Made by a program: the position numbers and the translations under genes. A stretch of DNA of 64,000 nt from Liquorilactobacillus mali (GTDB lineage: Bacteria; Bacillota; Bacilli; Lactobacillales; Lactobacillaceae), in contig NZ_JQAR01000003.1 in the NCBI RefSeq assembly GCF_001437155.1, forward strand, positions 94,939 to 158,938, written 5' to 3'. How positions within the stretch are numbered: the first letter of the stretch is position 1; every line of letters starts with the position of its first letter. The notes under the pieces are model-generated. The model was not told the DNA's origin. It worked only from the letters and a program-made list of their open reading frames with translations, and searched no databases. Positions 38,386 to 46,545 of this stretch are shown piece after piece.

Positions 38386-39933
38386 ATGCAAATTAAAATT
38401 TTAGTAACAAGTGATATCCATGGATATATGTATCCAACAACATATTTAAAACGTCATGAAAACCAAGATATTGGCTTTGCGAAGTGTGCAAGTGTGATCG
38501 AAAATGTACGAAAAAACAGTGCGAGTGAAGATTTGGTATTGGTAATCGACAATGGTGATTATATCCAAGGTTCGGCGTTAGTTGATTTCCTTTTTCACAA
38601 AGGTAACTATCAAGTAAAGGAATTGGTACAAGCTGAGAACATAATTAAATATGATGCAGCAATTCTTGGTAATCATGAATTTAATTATGGTCGAAAGTAT
38701 CAAGAGAAAATTAATAGTTATCGAAAGCATCCAATTTTATGTGCGAATATTTTGGATGATGATAGTAAACCTTATATGGGAAAAGCATATGAGATTTTTG
38801 AAGAAAAAGGAGTTCGGGTTGCAATTCTCGGATTGACAACCCAGTATATTCCCCATTGGGAAACCCAGGAAAATATTCATGGACTCTATTTTAAATCGGC
38901 GGTTCAGACAGCCAAAGAGTATATCCCACGGTTGAGAAAAATTGCTGATATAGTAATAGTTGCTTATCATGGAGGTTTTGAAGCCGATGAAAATGGTATT
39001 GCAACAGAAGAATTAACAGGTGAAAACGAGGCCTACGAATTAAGTAAAATTGCGGGAATTGATGCTTTGATCACTGGACATCAACATCGTAAAATTGCAA
39101 CTTTCTATAATGATATACCTGTGATTCAGCCAGGTTATGCTGGTGAAGTTGTTGGTGCAATTGAACTAGAGTATAGGGATAGTGTAATTACTAAGAAAAC
39201 AGCAAAATTACTTTCAACGAGAGGCATTGACCCAAATAACACCGTTATAAATTTATTGGAGTCTGATAATAAGGACACAGAAGAGTGGTTAGACAAAAGT
39301 GTTGGTGTTCTTGACAAGGGCTTCAAATTGACTGATGTTGCGTCGGCCAGATTGCATGGACATCCATTTATTGATCTAATGAACTATTTTGTGAGAGAGG
39401 CTACTGGGGTCGAGATTGTAGCCAGTTCGATATTTAATAATCAACAACCAGGTTTTGCACAGATGGTTACCATGCGAGATATAAAAGCTAATTATCCATT
39501 TTCTAATACTTTTGCAGTTCTTGAAGTAACAGGAAAAGATTTACTAGCGGCGCTTGAACAAACAGCAATGTATTGGGGCGAAGAGGAGGGAAGAATAGTT
39601 GTAGCAACAAAAAATGGCAGACAACGCATTCCTGACTTTAATTATGATATTTACGGGGGAATTGACTATACAATAAATGTGAGCCAACCTCAAGGAAAGA
39701 GAATTACAAATCTTTGTTACCAAGGTCATAAAATTGTTCCAGAAGATACTTTAAAGATTGGTTTGAGTAAGTATCGAGCAATGGGCGGTGGAGATTACCA
39801 GATGTTTGATGCTAGTAAAATAATCAGTGAAAGTGAGTTTGAGGTATCAGAGGTGATAGTGCAAGTATTGACGCAGAATAAAAAAATATCACCAAAAAAC
39901 TTACCAAAGAATGACTATAACATTTTATTGTAA
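38386..39933 (+). CDS. Metallophosphatase / 5'-nucleotidase family protein, cytoplasmic
   Basis: 515-aa protein of the UshA/CpdB/YfkN superfamily. The N-terminal calcineurin-like phosphoesterase has TSDIHGYMYP, DNGDYIQGS, LGNHEFNYG, AYHGGFE and TGHQHRK, which is the full dimetal ligand set. The C-terminal 5'-nucleotidase domain (about 325-515) contains YPFSNTFAVLEVTG and the substrate loop near AMGGGDYQMF. Relatives are usually secreted, but this one starts directly with MQIKILVTSDIHG and has no signal peptide, so it acts inside the cell. It is the last gene of the ABC operon, 15 nt after the MBL gene, and should dephosphorylate the imported substrate or its product. Confidence 0.92.
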   Translation: MQIKILVTSDIHGYMYPTTYLKRHENQDIGFAKCASVIENVRKNSASEDLVLVIDNGDYIQGSALVDFLFHKGNYQVKELVQAENIIKYDAAILGNHEFNYGRKYQEKINSYRKHPILCANILDDDSKPYMGKAYEIFEEKGVRVAILGLTTQYIPHWETQENIHGLYFKSAVQTAKEYIPRLRKIADIVIVAYHGGFEADENGIATEELTGENEAYELSKIAGIDALITGHQHRKIATFYNDIPVIQPGYAGEVVGAIELEYRDSVITKKTAKLLSTRGIDPNNTVINLLESDNKDTEEWLDKSVGVLDKGFKLTDVASARLHGHPFIDLMNYFVREATGVEIVASSIFNNQQPGFAQMVTMRDIKANYPFSNTFAVLEVTGKDLLAALEQTAMYWGEEEGRIVVATKNGRQRIPDFNYDIYGGIDYTINVSQPQGKRITNLCYQGHKIVPEDTLKIGLSKYRAMGGGDYQMFDASKIISESEFEVSEVIVQVLTQNKKISPKNLPKNDYNILL

Positions 39934-39963
39934 ATGAAAGAAAACGGTTAGTATCAAAAGACG

Positions 39964-40013
39964 AAAAAGTACAGCATTGGGTGTAGAGTTTAATACCCGA
40001 TGCTGTACTTTTT
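39964..40013 (+). terminator. Terminator of the ABC-MBL-phosphatase operon
   Basis: 19-bp stem with one G-T pair (39964-39982 and 39995-40013), A5 before and T5 at the end. Confidence 0.88.
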
Positions 40014-40094
40014 ATAATCGCAATTTAATTAATAATTACTGGTTCAGCATAGAAAAAAAGTACCTTGCCAAATCAGCAAGATACTTTAGGTTAG

Positions 40095-40166
40095 CTGCTC
40101 AGGTAGGGTTCGAACCTACGACCTCTTGATTAACAGTCAATTATTCTACCACTGAACTACTGAGCA
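40095..40166 (-). tRNA. tRNA-Asn (GTT)
   Basis: 72-nt cloverleaf on the minus strand: acceptor TGCTCAG pairs with CTGAGCA, anticodon loop CTGTTAA (anticodon GTT), T-arm GGTTCGAACC. No CCA is encoded. Single tRNA, not in an array. Confidence 0.96.
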
Positions 40167-40412
40167 ATATTATTAGCATGTATATATTTATATCATATTA
40201 TGATTAATAAGTAAATATACTTTTGACAAAAAATTACATTTTCGTTAGATTTTAAGGCAACTATCTTTTGAAAATGAATAATGGCTTGATTCTAATGGCA
40301 TTGCGAAGCAAAAAACAGCTAAATATGAATGAAAAAGAGAACAACACACACAGCCCCACATATTAATTGTAAAGCGCGCATACCATTCTCTCTAAGTTAG
40401 TCCTTGATAAAC

Positions 40413-41252
40413 TTAATCAAATTCCTCATATTCATTTGGATCTTGATTATCTATCCTTCCATCAGTGCGAGATAAACTATTAATTGCAGTAATTTCTTCT
40501 GATGTTAGTTCAAAATCAAAAATATCTGCATTTTCTCGTTGATGGAGCAGATTGCTTGATTTGGGAATTGGAATAATACCACGTTGTACATGCCACCTTA
40601 AAACAATTTGGCCAACATTTTTTTGGTATTTTTCAGCCAGATCTTTAATTATTTTTTCTTGAAGTGTACGATTACCTCGTCCCAGCGGACTCCATGCCTC
40701 AGTGACAATTTTGCGTTTAGTATTCTCTGATAGCATCTTGTCTTGGACCCAATAAGGATGGATCTCAATTTGGTTAACAGCTGGTGTAACTCCTGTATCA
40801 GCAATAATTTTGTCTAAATGTTCCGGTTCAAAATTAGAAACACCAATCGAACGGCAAAGACCCATTTTTTGAGCTGTAACCAATGCACGCCAAGCTTCAG
40901 TATAGAGTTTTCTTTTTGGAAGCGGCCAATGAATCAAGTAAAGGTCAAAATAGTCTAAACCCATGCGGCAAAGAGACTCTTGAATCATCATCAAAGCATC
41001 TTCGTAATGATGATATTTCCCGGGCAATTTACTGGTAACAAAAAATTCGGATCGTGGAATGCCAGAGCGGCGAATAGCTTCACCAACAATTCCTTCGCTG
41101 TCGTAGTTTGTTGAGGTGTCTAACAGACGATAACCATCTTGAATAGCAGATAATATTTGATCAATTCCTTGACCACCACGAATTTGATAAGTACCAAATC
41201 CAATTTTAGGAATTAAATGTCCGTCATTCAATAATCTATTGGGAATTTTCAT
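40413..41252 (-). CDS. Aldo/keto reductase
   Basis: 279-aa NADPH-dependent reductase, second AKR in the window. The tetrad is D45 (LLDTSTNYDSE), Y50, K75 (VTSKLPG) and H108 (LIHWPLP). The cofactor segment IPIPKSSNLLHQRENADIFDF is present. AGGAGG lies upstream of the ATG. Monocistronic. Related to but clearly different from the protein at 7637; probably reduces small aldehydes or keto sugars. No regulator is adjacent except the divergent MurR/RpiR gene 400 nt away, which serves the PTS locus. The 245 bases between tRNA-Asn and this gene show nothing recognisable. Confidence 0.94.
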   Translation of the reverse strand: MKIPNRLLNDGHLIPKIGFGTYQIRGGQGIDQILSAIQDGYRLLDTSTNYDSEGIVGEAIRRSGIPRSEFFVTSKLPGKYHHYEDALMMIQESLCRMGLDYFDLYLIHWPLPKRKLYTEAWRALVTAQKMGLCRSIGVSNFEPEHLDKIIADTGVTPAVNQIEIHPYWVQDKMLSENTKRKIVTEAWSPLGRGNRTLQEKIIKDLAEKYQKNVGQIVLRWHVQRGIIPIPKSSNLLHQRENADIFDFELTSEEITAINSLSRTDGRIDNQDPNEYEEFD

Positions 41253-41652
41253 AAAATTTTGCCTCCTGCGAATTTATTTTAAGTACACCTTTACTTTATT
41301 ACAAAGAAGGTAGGTTGGTTAAATAATTTGCCTAAGTACAAATCTATAATTGTTCTGCTTACATTTGATATATCTGATGATATATACCGTTTCTTTATAT
41401 TAATGATGTGTGTGAATCACATTCTATTGTTCAGTCTTTTTCCAATACCAGAATTTGGGTTGGATACTCAATGGTTGGTAAATGGGCGATAGAAGATGGG
41501 CAAATTGTTCTACTTTTACTAAGATAGATGTGGTATTTTTAATATGTTTAAAAACAATTGATAAAAAATTAAAATGATTGTAAGATAAGGCAAGCTGAAA
41601 TGTACTTGTGTTGTGTAATAAAAAACGGAAATATATTAAGGAGAGATGAAAT
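41253..41652. other. Gene-free divergent region between aldo/keto reductase and murR
   Basis: 400 bases, A+T-rich, with no ORF I can defend. A 7-bp repeat ATATATC-TGAT-GATATAT (41368-41385) is the only symmetrical element. AAGGAGAG at the right end is the RBS of the regulator. Confidence 0.4.
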
Positions 41653-42519
41653 ATGGGTATTGAAAACGAGATATTAAATTCCTTACCGCGGCTTTCAAAA
41701 TCAAAGAGAAAAGTTGCAGAGTATATTTTACAAAATCCAAATAAAGTAATAAAAATGAAGATTGCACAATTAGCACAAGCCGCAGATTCAAGCTCTGCGA
41801 CAGTCGTTAGACTTGTGAAAGATTTAAAGTTGGAGAGTTTCACGGCATTAAAAATCGAATTATCTGCCAGTTTATCTAAAAGAAGTCTGGAGAGTAAAAG
41901 TTATGGTGATATTTCGGCGAATGAAGCATTAGATTCAATAAAACAAAAACTATTGGCAAATGCGCAAAGATCAATTAGTGAAACGGTAGAACAAATTGAT
42001 GAAAAAGAGATAAAAGAAGCTGTTAAATTATTAAATAAGTGTAAGCAAATGATTATTTTTGGTGTGGGTGCTTCAGGTCTTGTTGCTGAAAATATTGCAC
42101 AAAAATGGAGCAGGTTAGGATATTTGACAATTGCCGAAAATAATTTGAATTCACTACTGCCAAAGTTGGTTGGCAACCAAGCTGATACTCTAGTTTGGCT
42201 AGTATCCAATTCAGGTGAATCACCAGAAGTGATAAATGCGGCAATACATGCAAGTGAAAGAAACTTTCCGCTTGTTTCTTTAACAAGAAGAGGAGATAGT
42301 TCATTGGATAATTATGTAAAGACAGGCATTCACACAGCCTTTCCGAGAGAGAGCAAGTATCGTATCGCTGCCACAAGTTCATTGCTTGCACAGTTTACCG
42401 CTGTAGATATTATTTTCTATTATTTTGTAAGTCAGAACTTTAGCTTCAACGTTAAATTACTTAGTAAATCATATGATATTGTTGCGAAGTATAAGAAAGA
42501 GCTTAATTATCGAAGATAA
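41653..42519 (+). CDS. murR: MurR/RpiR-family regulator (HTH plus SIS domain)
   Basis: 288-aa regulator. The N-terminal RpiR helix-turn-helix (about 1-77) reads LPRLSKSKRKVAEYILQNP and IAQLAQAADSSSATVVRLVKDL. The C-terminal SIS sugar-phosphate domain (about 115-250) has IFGVGASGLVAENIAQKWSRLG and VWLVSNSGESPEVINAA. It precedes, in the same direction, a mannose-class PTS and murQ, so the likely effector is MurNAc-6-phosphate or a related amino-sugar phosphate. AAGGAGAG precedes the ATG. The family is certain; the name murR is inferred from context. Confidence 0.88.
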   Translation: MGIENEILNSLPRLSKSKRKVAEYILQNPNKVIKMKIAQLAQAADSSSATVVRLVKDLKLESFTALKIELSASLSKRSLESKSYGDISANEALDSIKQKLLANAQRSISETVEQIDEKEIKEAVKLLNKCKQMIIFGVGASGLVAENIAQKWSRLGYLTIAENNLNSLLPKLVGNQADTLVWLVSNSGESPEVINAAIHASERNFPLVSLTRRGDSSLDNYVKTGIHTAFPRESKYRIAATSSLLAQFTAVDIIFYYFVSQNFSFNVKLLSKSYDIVAKYKKELNYRR

Positions 42520-42584
42520 AAAAACGCTTTCGCTAGATTTAGTAAAATAAAATTTCAAAAAACAATTGATTAACACACCATTTA

Positions 42585-42622
42585 TGAAACCTTATTTCAA
42601 AAGATGCTTTAAGTGATATAAT
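42585..42622 (+). promoter_or_regulatory. PTS-murQ promoter with candidate MurR operator
   Basis: Extended -10 TGATATAAT (TATAAT 42617-42622). The -35 (TTTCAA 42595-42600, 16-nt spacer) lies in the right arm of an inverted repeat TGAAA-N5-TTTCA (42585-42599). A regulator bound there would block RNA polymerase, as expected for RpiR repressors. Confidence 0.6.
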
Positions 42623-42630
42623 CGTCCCTA

Positions 42631-42706
42631 ATAATTATTGGTTTTTAATTAATAATTATCCAAAATGATTTGTTGCCTCATTCGCTTTGAGAAATCAGGT
42701 TTTTTG
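42631..42706 (+). promoter_or_regulatory. Structured leader of the PTS operon
   Basis: ATAATTATT (42631-42639) pairs with AATAATTAT (42651-42659). A second hairpin, CTCA/TGAG enclosed by GATTT/AAATC (42667-42696), is followed by GGTTTTTTG and so looks like a weak terminator. Attenuation is possible but unproven. Confidence 0.35.
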
Positions 42707-42763
42707 TTTTGTAATTATAGACATGGCAGCAGGAGAATAATATTTTGAAGGGGTGAGAATCTA

Positions 42764-43246
42764 ATGGCAATTACAGCAGTAAGAGTTGATGGCCGCTTAT
42801 TACATGGCCAAGTTGCGAATATGTGGACTAACGTAGTAGGTGCGACAAGAATCATGGTTATTGATGATGAAGTTGCAAGTTCAGATGTCGCTAAGGCTGG
42901 TATTAAGTTAGCGAAACCAGCAGGGGTTAACCTAAGTATTCTAAGTGAACAAAGGGCAGTTAATAACATCAATGAAGGCAGATACAACTCGCAAAAGGTG
43001 TTTATTCTTGTAAGGCATCCCCGCGTACTAGTTAATATGATACAAAAAGGTGTTCCTATCACAGCCGTTAACGTAGGAAATATGTCACAAACTGATGAAA
43101 CAAAGGCAATAACAAACTCTATTAATGTTGTACAGGCAGATGTCGATGCTTTTAATGAATTACATAAGTTAGGAGTAAGTGTAACCGCACAAATGGTACC
43201 AAGTGATCCTGTTTTAAACTTCATAGATTTATTAAAGAAATTCTAA
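42764..43246 (+). CDS. PTS mannose-family EIIB
   Basis: 160-aa phosphocarrier. The phosphorylated His is H14 in VRVDGRLLHGQV, the classic IIB-Man opening. The remainder has VIDDEVASSD and the family end FIDLLKKF. GGGGTGAG precedes the ATG. First gene of the PTS set IIB-IIC-IID-IIA. It passes phosphate from IIA (45031) to the incoming sugar. Confidence 0.94.
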   Translation: MAITAVRVDGRLLHGQVANMWTNVVGATRIMVIDDEVASSDVAKAGIKLAKPAGVNLSILSEQRAVNNINEGRYNSQKVFILVRHPRVLVNMIQKGVPITAVNVGNMSQTDETKAITNSINVVQADVDAFNELHKLGVSVTAQMVPSDPVLNFIDLLKKF

Positions 43247-43275
43247 TCAAACAAATCGGGAGGAGGTAACCAATT

Positions 43276-44199
43276 ATGCATGGAAATATTATTTTTTGGC
43301 AAGTTTTACTATTAACGCTTTACTCAATGTATCAAATATGGGATGAATTAACGATTGTTTCTTCCCTTTCTCAGCCAGTATGGGCTGGATTGATTACGGG
43401 TGCTATTATGGGCGATGTTACCAAGGGATTGATTATTGGTGGGAGTTTGCAATTAACTGTTTTAGGTGTAGGGACATTCGGTGGTTCATCAAAAATTGAT
43501 GCTAATTCAGGAACAATTTTGGCTACTGCATTTTCAATTAGTACAGGTATGAATGCCTCAACTGCAGTGGCGGCGATTGGAGTTCCGGTTGCATCATTAA
43601 TGATCGAAACGGATATTCTTGGTCGCTTTACCAATACCTTCTTTCAACATCGGATTGATCGATTGATTGATGAAGAAAATTACTCAGCAATTGAGCGGAA
43701 TTATCTATACGGGGTCTTTCCATGGATCTTATCACGTGGTATTCCAGTCTTCTTAGCTCTACAGTTTGGTGGCAACTTTGTATCGACTGCGGTTAAGGTT
43801 TTGGATACACATCTGAAGTGGCTCAGCAATGGACTGGCTACAGCTGGAGCATTATTGCCTGCCGTTGGATTTGCCATTTTACTGCGCTACTTACCAGTCA
43901 AAAAGCATATTGCCTACTTAATCCTTGGCTTTACATTAACTGCATTATTCAGCACATTGTATACAAATGTTCAATCCTTAGGAACAACGATGGCTACAGT
44001 ATCAAAAGGATTTGCAGGATCATTTAATTCTGTATCAATGGTCGCAATTGCCTTGATTGGGTTAGGATTCGCTATAAATGAATACAAAAGGAATACTGAG
44101 AAACAAAAGCTAACGGAATTGGTAAGTTCGTATAAAGATTCATCTCAAGAAAAATCTAATGATAGTGAGGATGGTGAAATCTATGGCGACGAAGACTAA
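43276..44199 (+). CDS. PTS mannose-family EIIC
   Basis: 307-aa membrane component with about eight helices. Family landmarks: QPVWAGLITGAIMGDVTKGLIIGG, LGVGTFGGSSKIDANSGTILATAF and PAVGFAILLRYLP. A hydrophilic tail (about 270-307) is rich in Lys, Ser and acidic residues. GGGAGGAGG precedes the ATG. Its 3' end overlaps the IID gene by 17 nt. Confidence 0.94.
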   Translation: MHGNIIFWQVLLLTLYSMYQIWDELTIVSSLSQPVWAGLITGAIMGDVTKGLIIGGSLQLTVLGVGTFGGSSKIDANSGTILATAFSISTGMNASTAVAAIGVPVASLMIETDILGRFTNTFFQHRIDRLIDEENYSAIERNYLYGVFPWILSRGIPVFLALQFGGNFVSTAVKVLDTHLKWLSNGLATAGALLPAVGFAILLRYLPVKKHIAYLILGFTLTALFSTLYTNVQSLGTTMATVSKGFAGSFNSVSMVAIALIGLGFAINEYKRNTEKQKLTELVSSYKDSSQEKSNDSEDGEIYGDED

Positions 44200-44998
44200 T
44201 TATAAATTAACTAAAAAGGATTTTAATCAAATAAATAGACGAAACTTATTCTTCAACCAATTGGGTTGGAACTATGAGAAAATGCAAGGTTCGGGGTATC
44301 TGTTTTTAATGTTGCCACAGCTGCGCAAATTATATGGTGATCATACGCCTGAATTGAAAAAGGCAATGAAGACCCACAACCAATTTTTCAATACAAATCC
44401 ATGGGTAAATACGATTATCCAAGGAATAGATTTGGCAATTGAGTCAAAGGAAGGGGCGGAATCCTTAGAAACAGTCTCTGGTTTAAAGACAGGTTTGATG
44501 GGACCGTTAGCTGCTATTGGTGATTCAATCTTTGCATCATTGCTTCCTGCGATCCTTGGTGCGATTGCTGCAAACATGGCTGTTCAAGGGAATCCTTTTG
44601 GAGTAGTGATATGGTTGATAGCAAACCTTATTATTATGTATATTCGCTGGATCCAGTTACCACTTGCTTATCGTGAAGGGACAACTCTTGTAACCAAAAT
44701 GCAGGGTCAATTAAATGCTTTGACAGATGCAGCAACCCTATTGGGTGTATATGTGGTCGGTGCGTTAGTTGCGACGCTGATTAATATACAGGTACCATTT
44801 GTTGCTCATATTGGTAAGGTAACTGTAACGTTGCAAAATGAAATAGATATGATTCTGCCTAAGCTAGTTCCAGGTCTACTTGTCGGACTGATCTATTGGT
44901 TACTTGGACGAAAGAAAATGACATCAACTAAGGCAATCTTTACAGTTATCATTGTTGCGGTTGTTTGTTCAGCCTTGGGAATTTTAGGTAAAGGATAA
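44183..44998 (+). CDS. PTS mannose-family EIID
   Basis: 271-aa membrane component. It starts with the cytoplasmic segment KLTKKDFNQINRRNLFFNQLGWNYEKMQGSGYLF, then LKTGLMGPLAAIGDSIFASLLPAI, a hallmark of IID. Start ATG 44183 is chosen because GGTGA lies just upstream and the longer ORF from 44159 would extend into IIC without an RBS. Forms the translocation channel with IIC. Confidence 0.94.
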   Translation: MATKTNYKLTKKDFNQINRRNLFFNQLGWNYEKMQGSGYLFLMLPQLRKLYGDHTPELKKAMKTHNQFFNTNPWVNTIIQGIDLAIESKEGAESLETVSGLKTGLMGPLAAIGDSIFASLLPAILGAIAANMAVQGNPFGVVIWLIANLIIMYIRWIQLPLAYREGTTLVTKMQGQLNALTDAATLLGVYVVGALVATLINIQVPFVAHIGKVTVTLQNEIDMILPKLVPGLLVGLIYWLLGRKKMTSTKAIFTVIIVAVVCSALGILGKG

Positions 44999-45030
44999 GT
45001 ACTCACTAATTTATCAAAGGAGGGAATTTT

Positions 45031-45438
45031 GTGAAGCTGATTTTAGCCAGTCATGGACCACTTGCAAAGGCAATCCTAGCTAGTGCAGAACTAATTATTG
45101 GGAAGATTGATGACGTTGCAACTTTTAGTCTGACCAAAGAGATGGGCCCTAAAGACTTAGAAAAAGAACTGAGTGAAGAAATTGAAAAAACAGATGATAC
45201 TGATATCATCTTGGGCTTAGATCTTTTAGGTGGAACTCCTTCAAATGTGTCGGTTGCATTGTTGGCAAAGTACCCAAACTTAGAAGTGATTACGGGAATA
45301 AATTTACCAATGATTATTGAATATGGTAATCAAAAAATGCTCGGGCAACTTGATGTTGCACAATTGATTTCGATGGGAACCTCAGGCATCAATAATGTTA
45401 AAGAAAAATTAGCAGAAGATCAAGATGACGAAGATTAA
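45031..45438 (+). CDS. PTS mannose-family EIIA
   Basis: 135-aa cytoplasmic phosphocarrier with active H8 in LILASHGPLAKA. The central DIILGLDLLGGTPSNVS and GINLPMIIEY segments are typical of IIA-Man. The start is a GTG at 45031 with GGAGGG upstream. It receives phosphate from HPr. Located after IID, 32 nt away; a repeat-family terminator follows, so murQ may have its own weaker promoter or rely on read-through. Confidence 0.94.
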   Translation: MKLILASHGPLAKAILASAELIIGKIDDVATFSLTKEMGPKDLEKELSEEIEKTDDTDIILGLDLLGGTPSNVSVALLAKYPNLEVITGINLPMIIEYGNQKMLGQLDVAQLISMGTSGINNVKEKLAEDQDDED

Positions 45439-45530
45439 GTCAATCATTTATGTACAGAGAGAGAAAGTGTGCATATAAGTCGTTAAACCGAAAGGCTTGA
45501 CTTAGGAGACAGATTTATACTTAATCAATT

Positions 45531-45571
45531 AAGGACCAGGTCAAAATATAACTTTTGATCCGGTCTTTTTT
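45531..45571 (+). terminator. Terminator after PTS EIIA; copy 3 of the hairpin family
   Basis: AAGGACCAGGTCAAAA pairs, with a bulge, to TTTTGATCCGGTCTT, followed by TTTTT. It sits between the PTS genes and murQ. The rest of the 205-base gap holds nothing else. Confidence 0.75.
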
Positions 45572-45643
45572 AAATGTACTAACTTTTGCTGTTATAGTAA
45601 GAAGTAAATAATATAAAATTAATCAGTGAGAAATGGTGATCTT

Positions 45644-46534
45644 ATGAAGATAAATGAGCTAGAGACAGAGCTGCGTAATCCTAGAACAATGGAGCTTGAT
45701 AATTTACCTGTATTAGAGATGGTTAGACTTATTAATGCAGAGAATCAAAAAGTTGCAGAAGCTGTAAAGTCGCAAGATCGAGTAATTGCACAAGTAGTTG
45801 AGGAAATCAGCAAAAAATTTAATATGGGTGGCAGAATAATCTACTGTGGAGCAGGAACTTCTGGAAGATTAGGAATATTAGATGCTGTGGAGTTGGTACC
45901 AACCTACGGACTAAAGCCTGACCAAGCAATCGGATTGATTGCCGGTGGTGCGCAAGCTGTATATAAAGCAGTAGAAGGTGCAGAAGATTCAATTAAACTA
46001 GCAAGGCAAGATTTAAAAAGGATAGATCTGAATTCATATGATAGTGTAATTGCAATTGCAGCGAGTGGACGCACACCTTATGCAATCGGTGCATTAGACT
46101 ATGCCAATGAGATTGGTGCATTGAGTGTAGCTTTAGTTTGTGTTTCACACAGCGAGATGGAAGAGCATGCGAAATATACGATTGCTCCAGTGGTTGGTCC
46201 AGAAGTTGTGACGGGTTCTACAAGGATGAAAGCAGGAAGTGCACAGAAAATGGTACTAAATACGATATCAACGGGTGTGATGGTTAAAAGTGGTAAGGTG
46301 TATCAGAATCTGATGATAAATGTTTTGCCAACTAATGAGAAATTGGTTGAGCGGGCTGTTAGGATTATTGCAGAAACAACCGGATGCAGTGATGAAGAAG
46401 CACGGAAAAAGTTAAAAGAGGCCAAGCAGAGTGTCCCGATAGCAATTGTTATGCAGAAAAAAGAATTAAATTATGAAGATGCGCAAAAACTACTGATTAA
46501 GAATGACAATAAAGTAATTGAAGCACTGAGATAA
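45644..46534 (+). CDS. murQ: N-acetylmuramic acid 6-phosphate etherase
   Basis: 296-aa SIS-domain lyase that cleaves the D-lactyl ether of MurNAc-6-P to give GlcNAc-6-P. With ATG 45644 as start, the catalytic acid/base residues fall at E83 (DAVELVP) and E114 (VEGAEDS), the same numbers as in E. coli MurQ, which supports this start over the longer ORF from 45626. The sugar-phosphate loop CGAGTSGRLGILDA and TGSTRMKAGSAQKMVLN are conserved. It links the preceding PTS to muramic-acid catabolism. It is followed after 11 nt by an AmiE-like hydrolase. Confidence 0.96.
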   Translation: MKINELETELRNPRTMELDNLPVLEMVRLINAENQKVAEAVKSQDRVIAQVVEEISKKFNMGGRIIYCGAGTSGRLGILDAVELVPTYGLKPDQAIGLIAGGAQAVYKAVEGAEDSIKLARQDLKRIDLNSYDSVIAIAASGRTPYAIGALDYANEIGALSVALVCVSHSEMEEHAKYTIAPVVGPEVVTGSTRMKAGSAQKMVLNTISTGVMVKSGKVYQNLMINVLPTNEKLVERAVRIIAETTGCSDEEARKKLKEAKQSVPIAIVMQKKELNYEDAQKLLIKNDNKVIEALR

Positions 46535-46545
46535 AGAGGAAAAAG

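Noticed and set aside
40095..40166. tRNA-Asn and tRNA-Lys as integration sites of a mobile element
   Set aside because: No integrase gene and no nearby repeat of either tRNA 3' end; the flanking genes are ordinary.
41424..41843. 139-aa minus-strand ORF entering the murR gene
   Set aside because: Overlaps the HTH region of MurR and has no family features; part of the gene-free spacer.
42715..43224. 169-aa minus-strand ORF opposite PTS EIIB
   Set aside because: Overlaps a clear EIIB gene; low-complexity threonine/leucine composition of an antisense frame.
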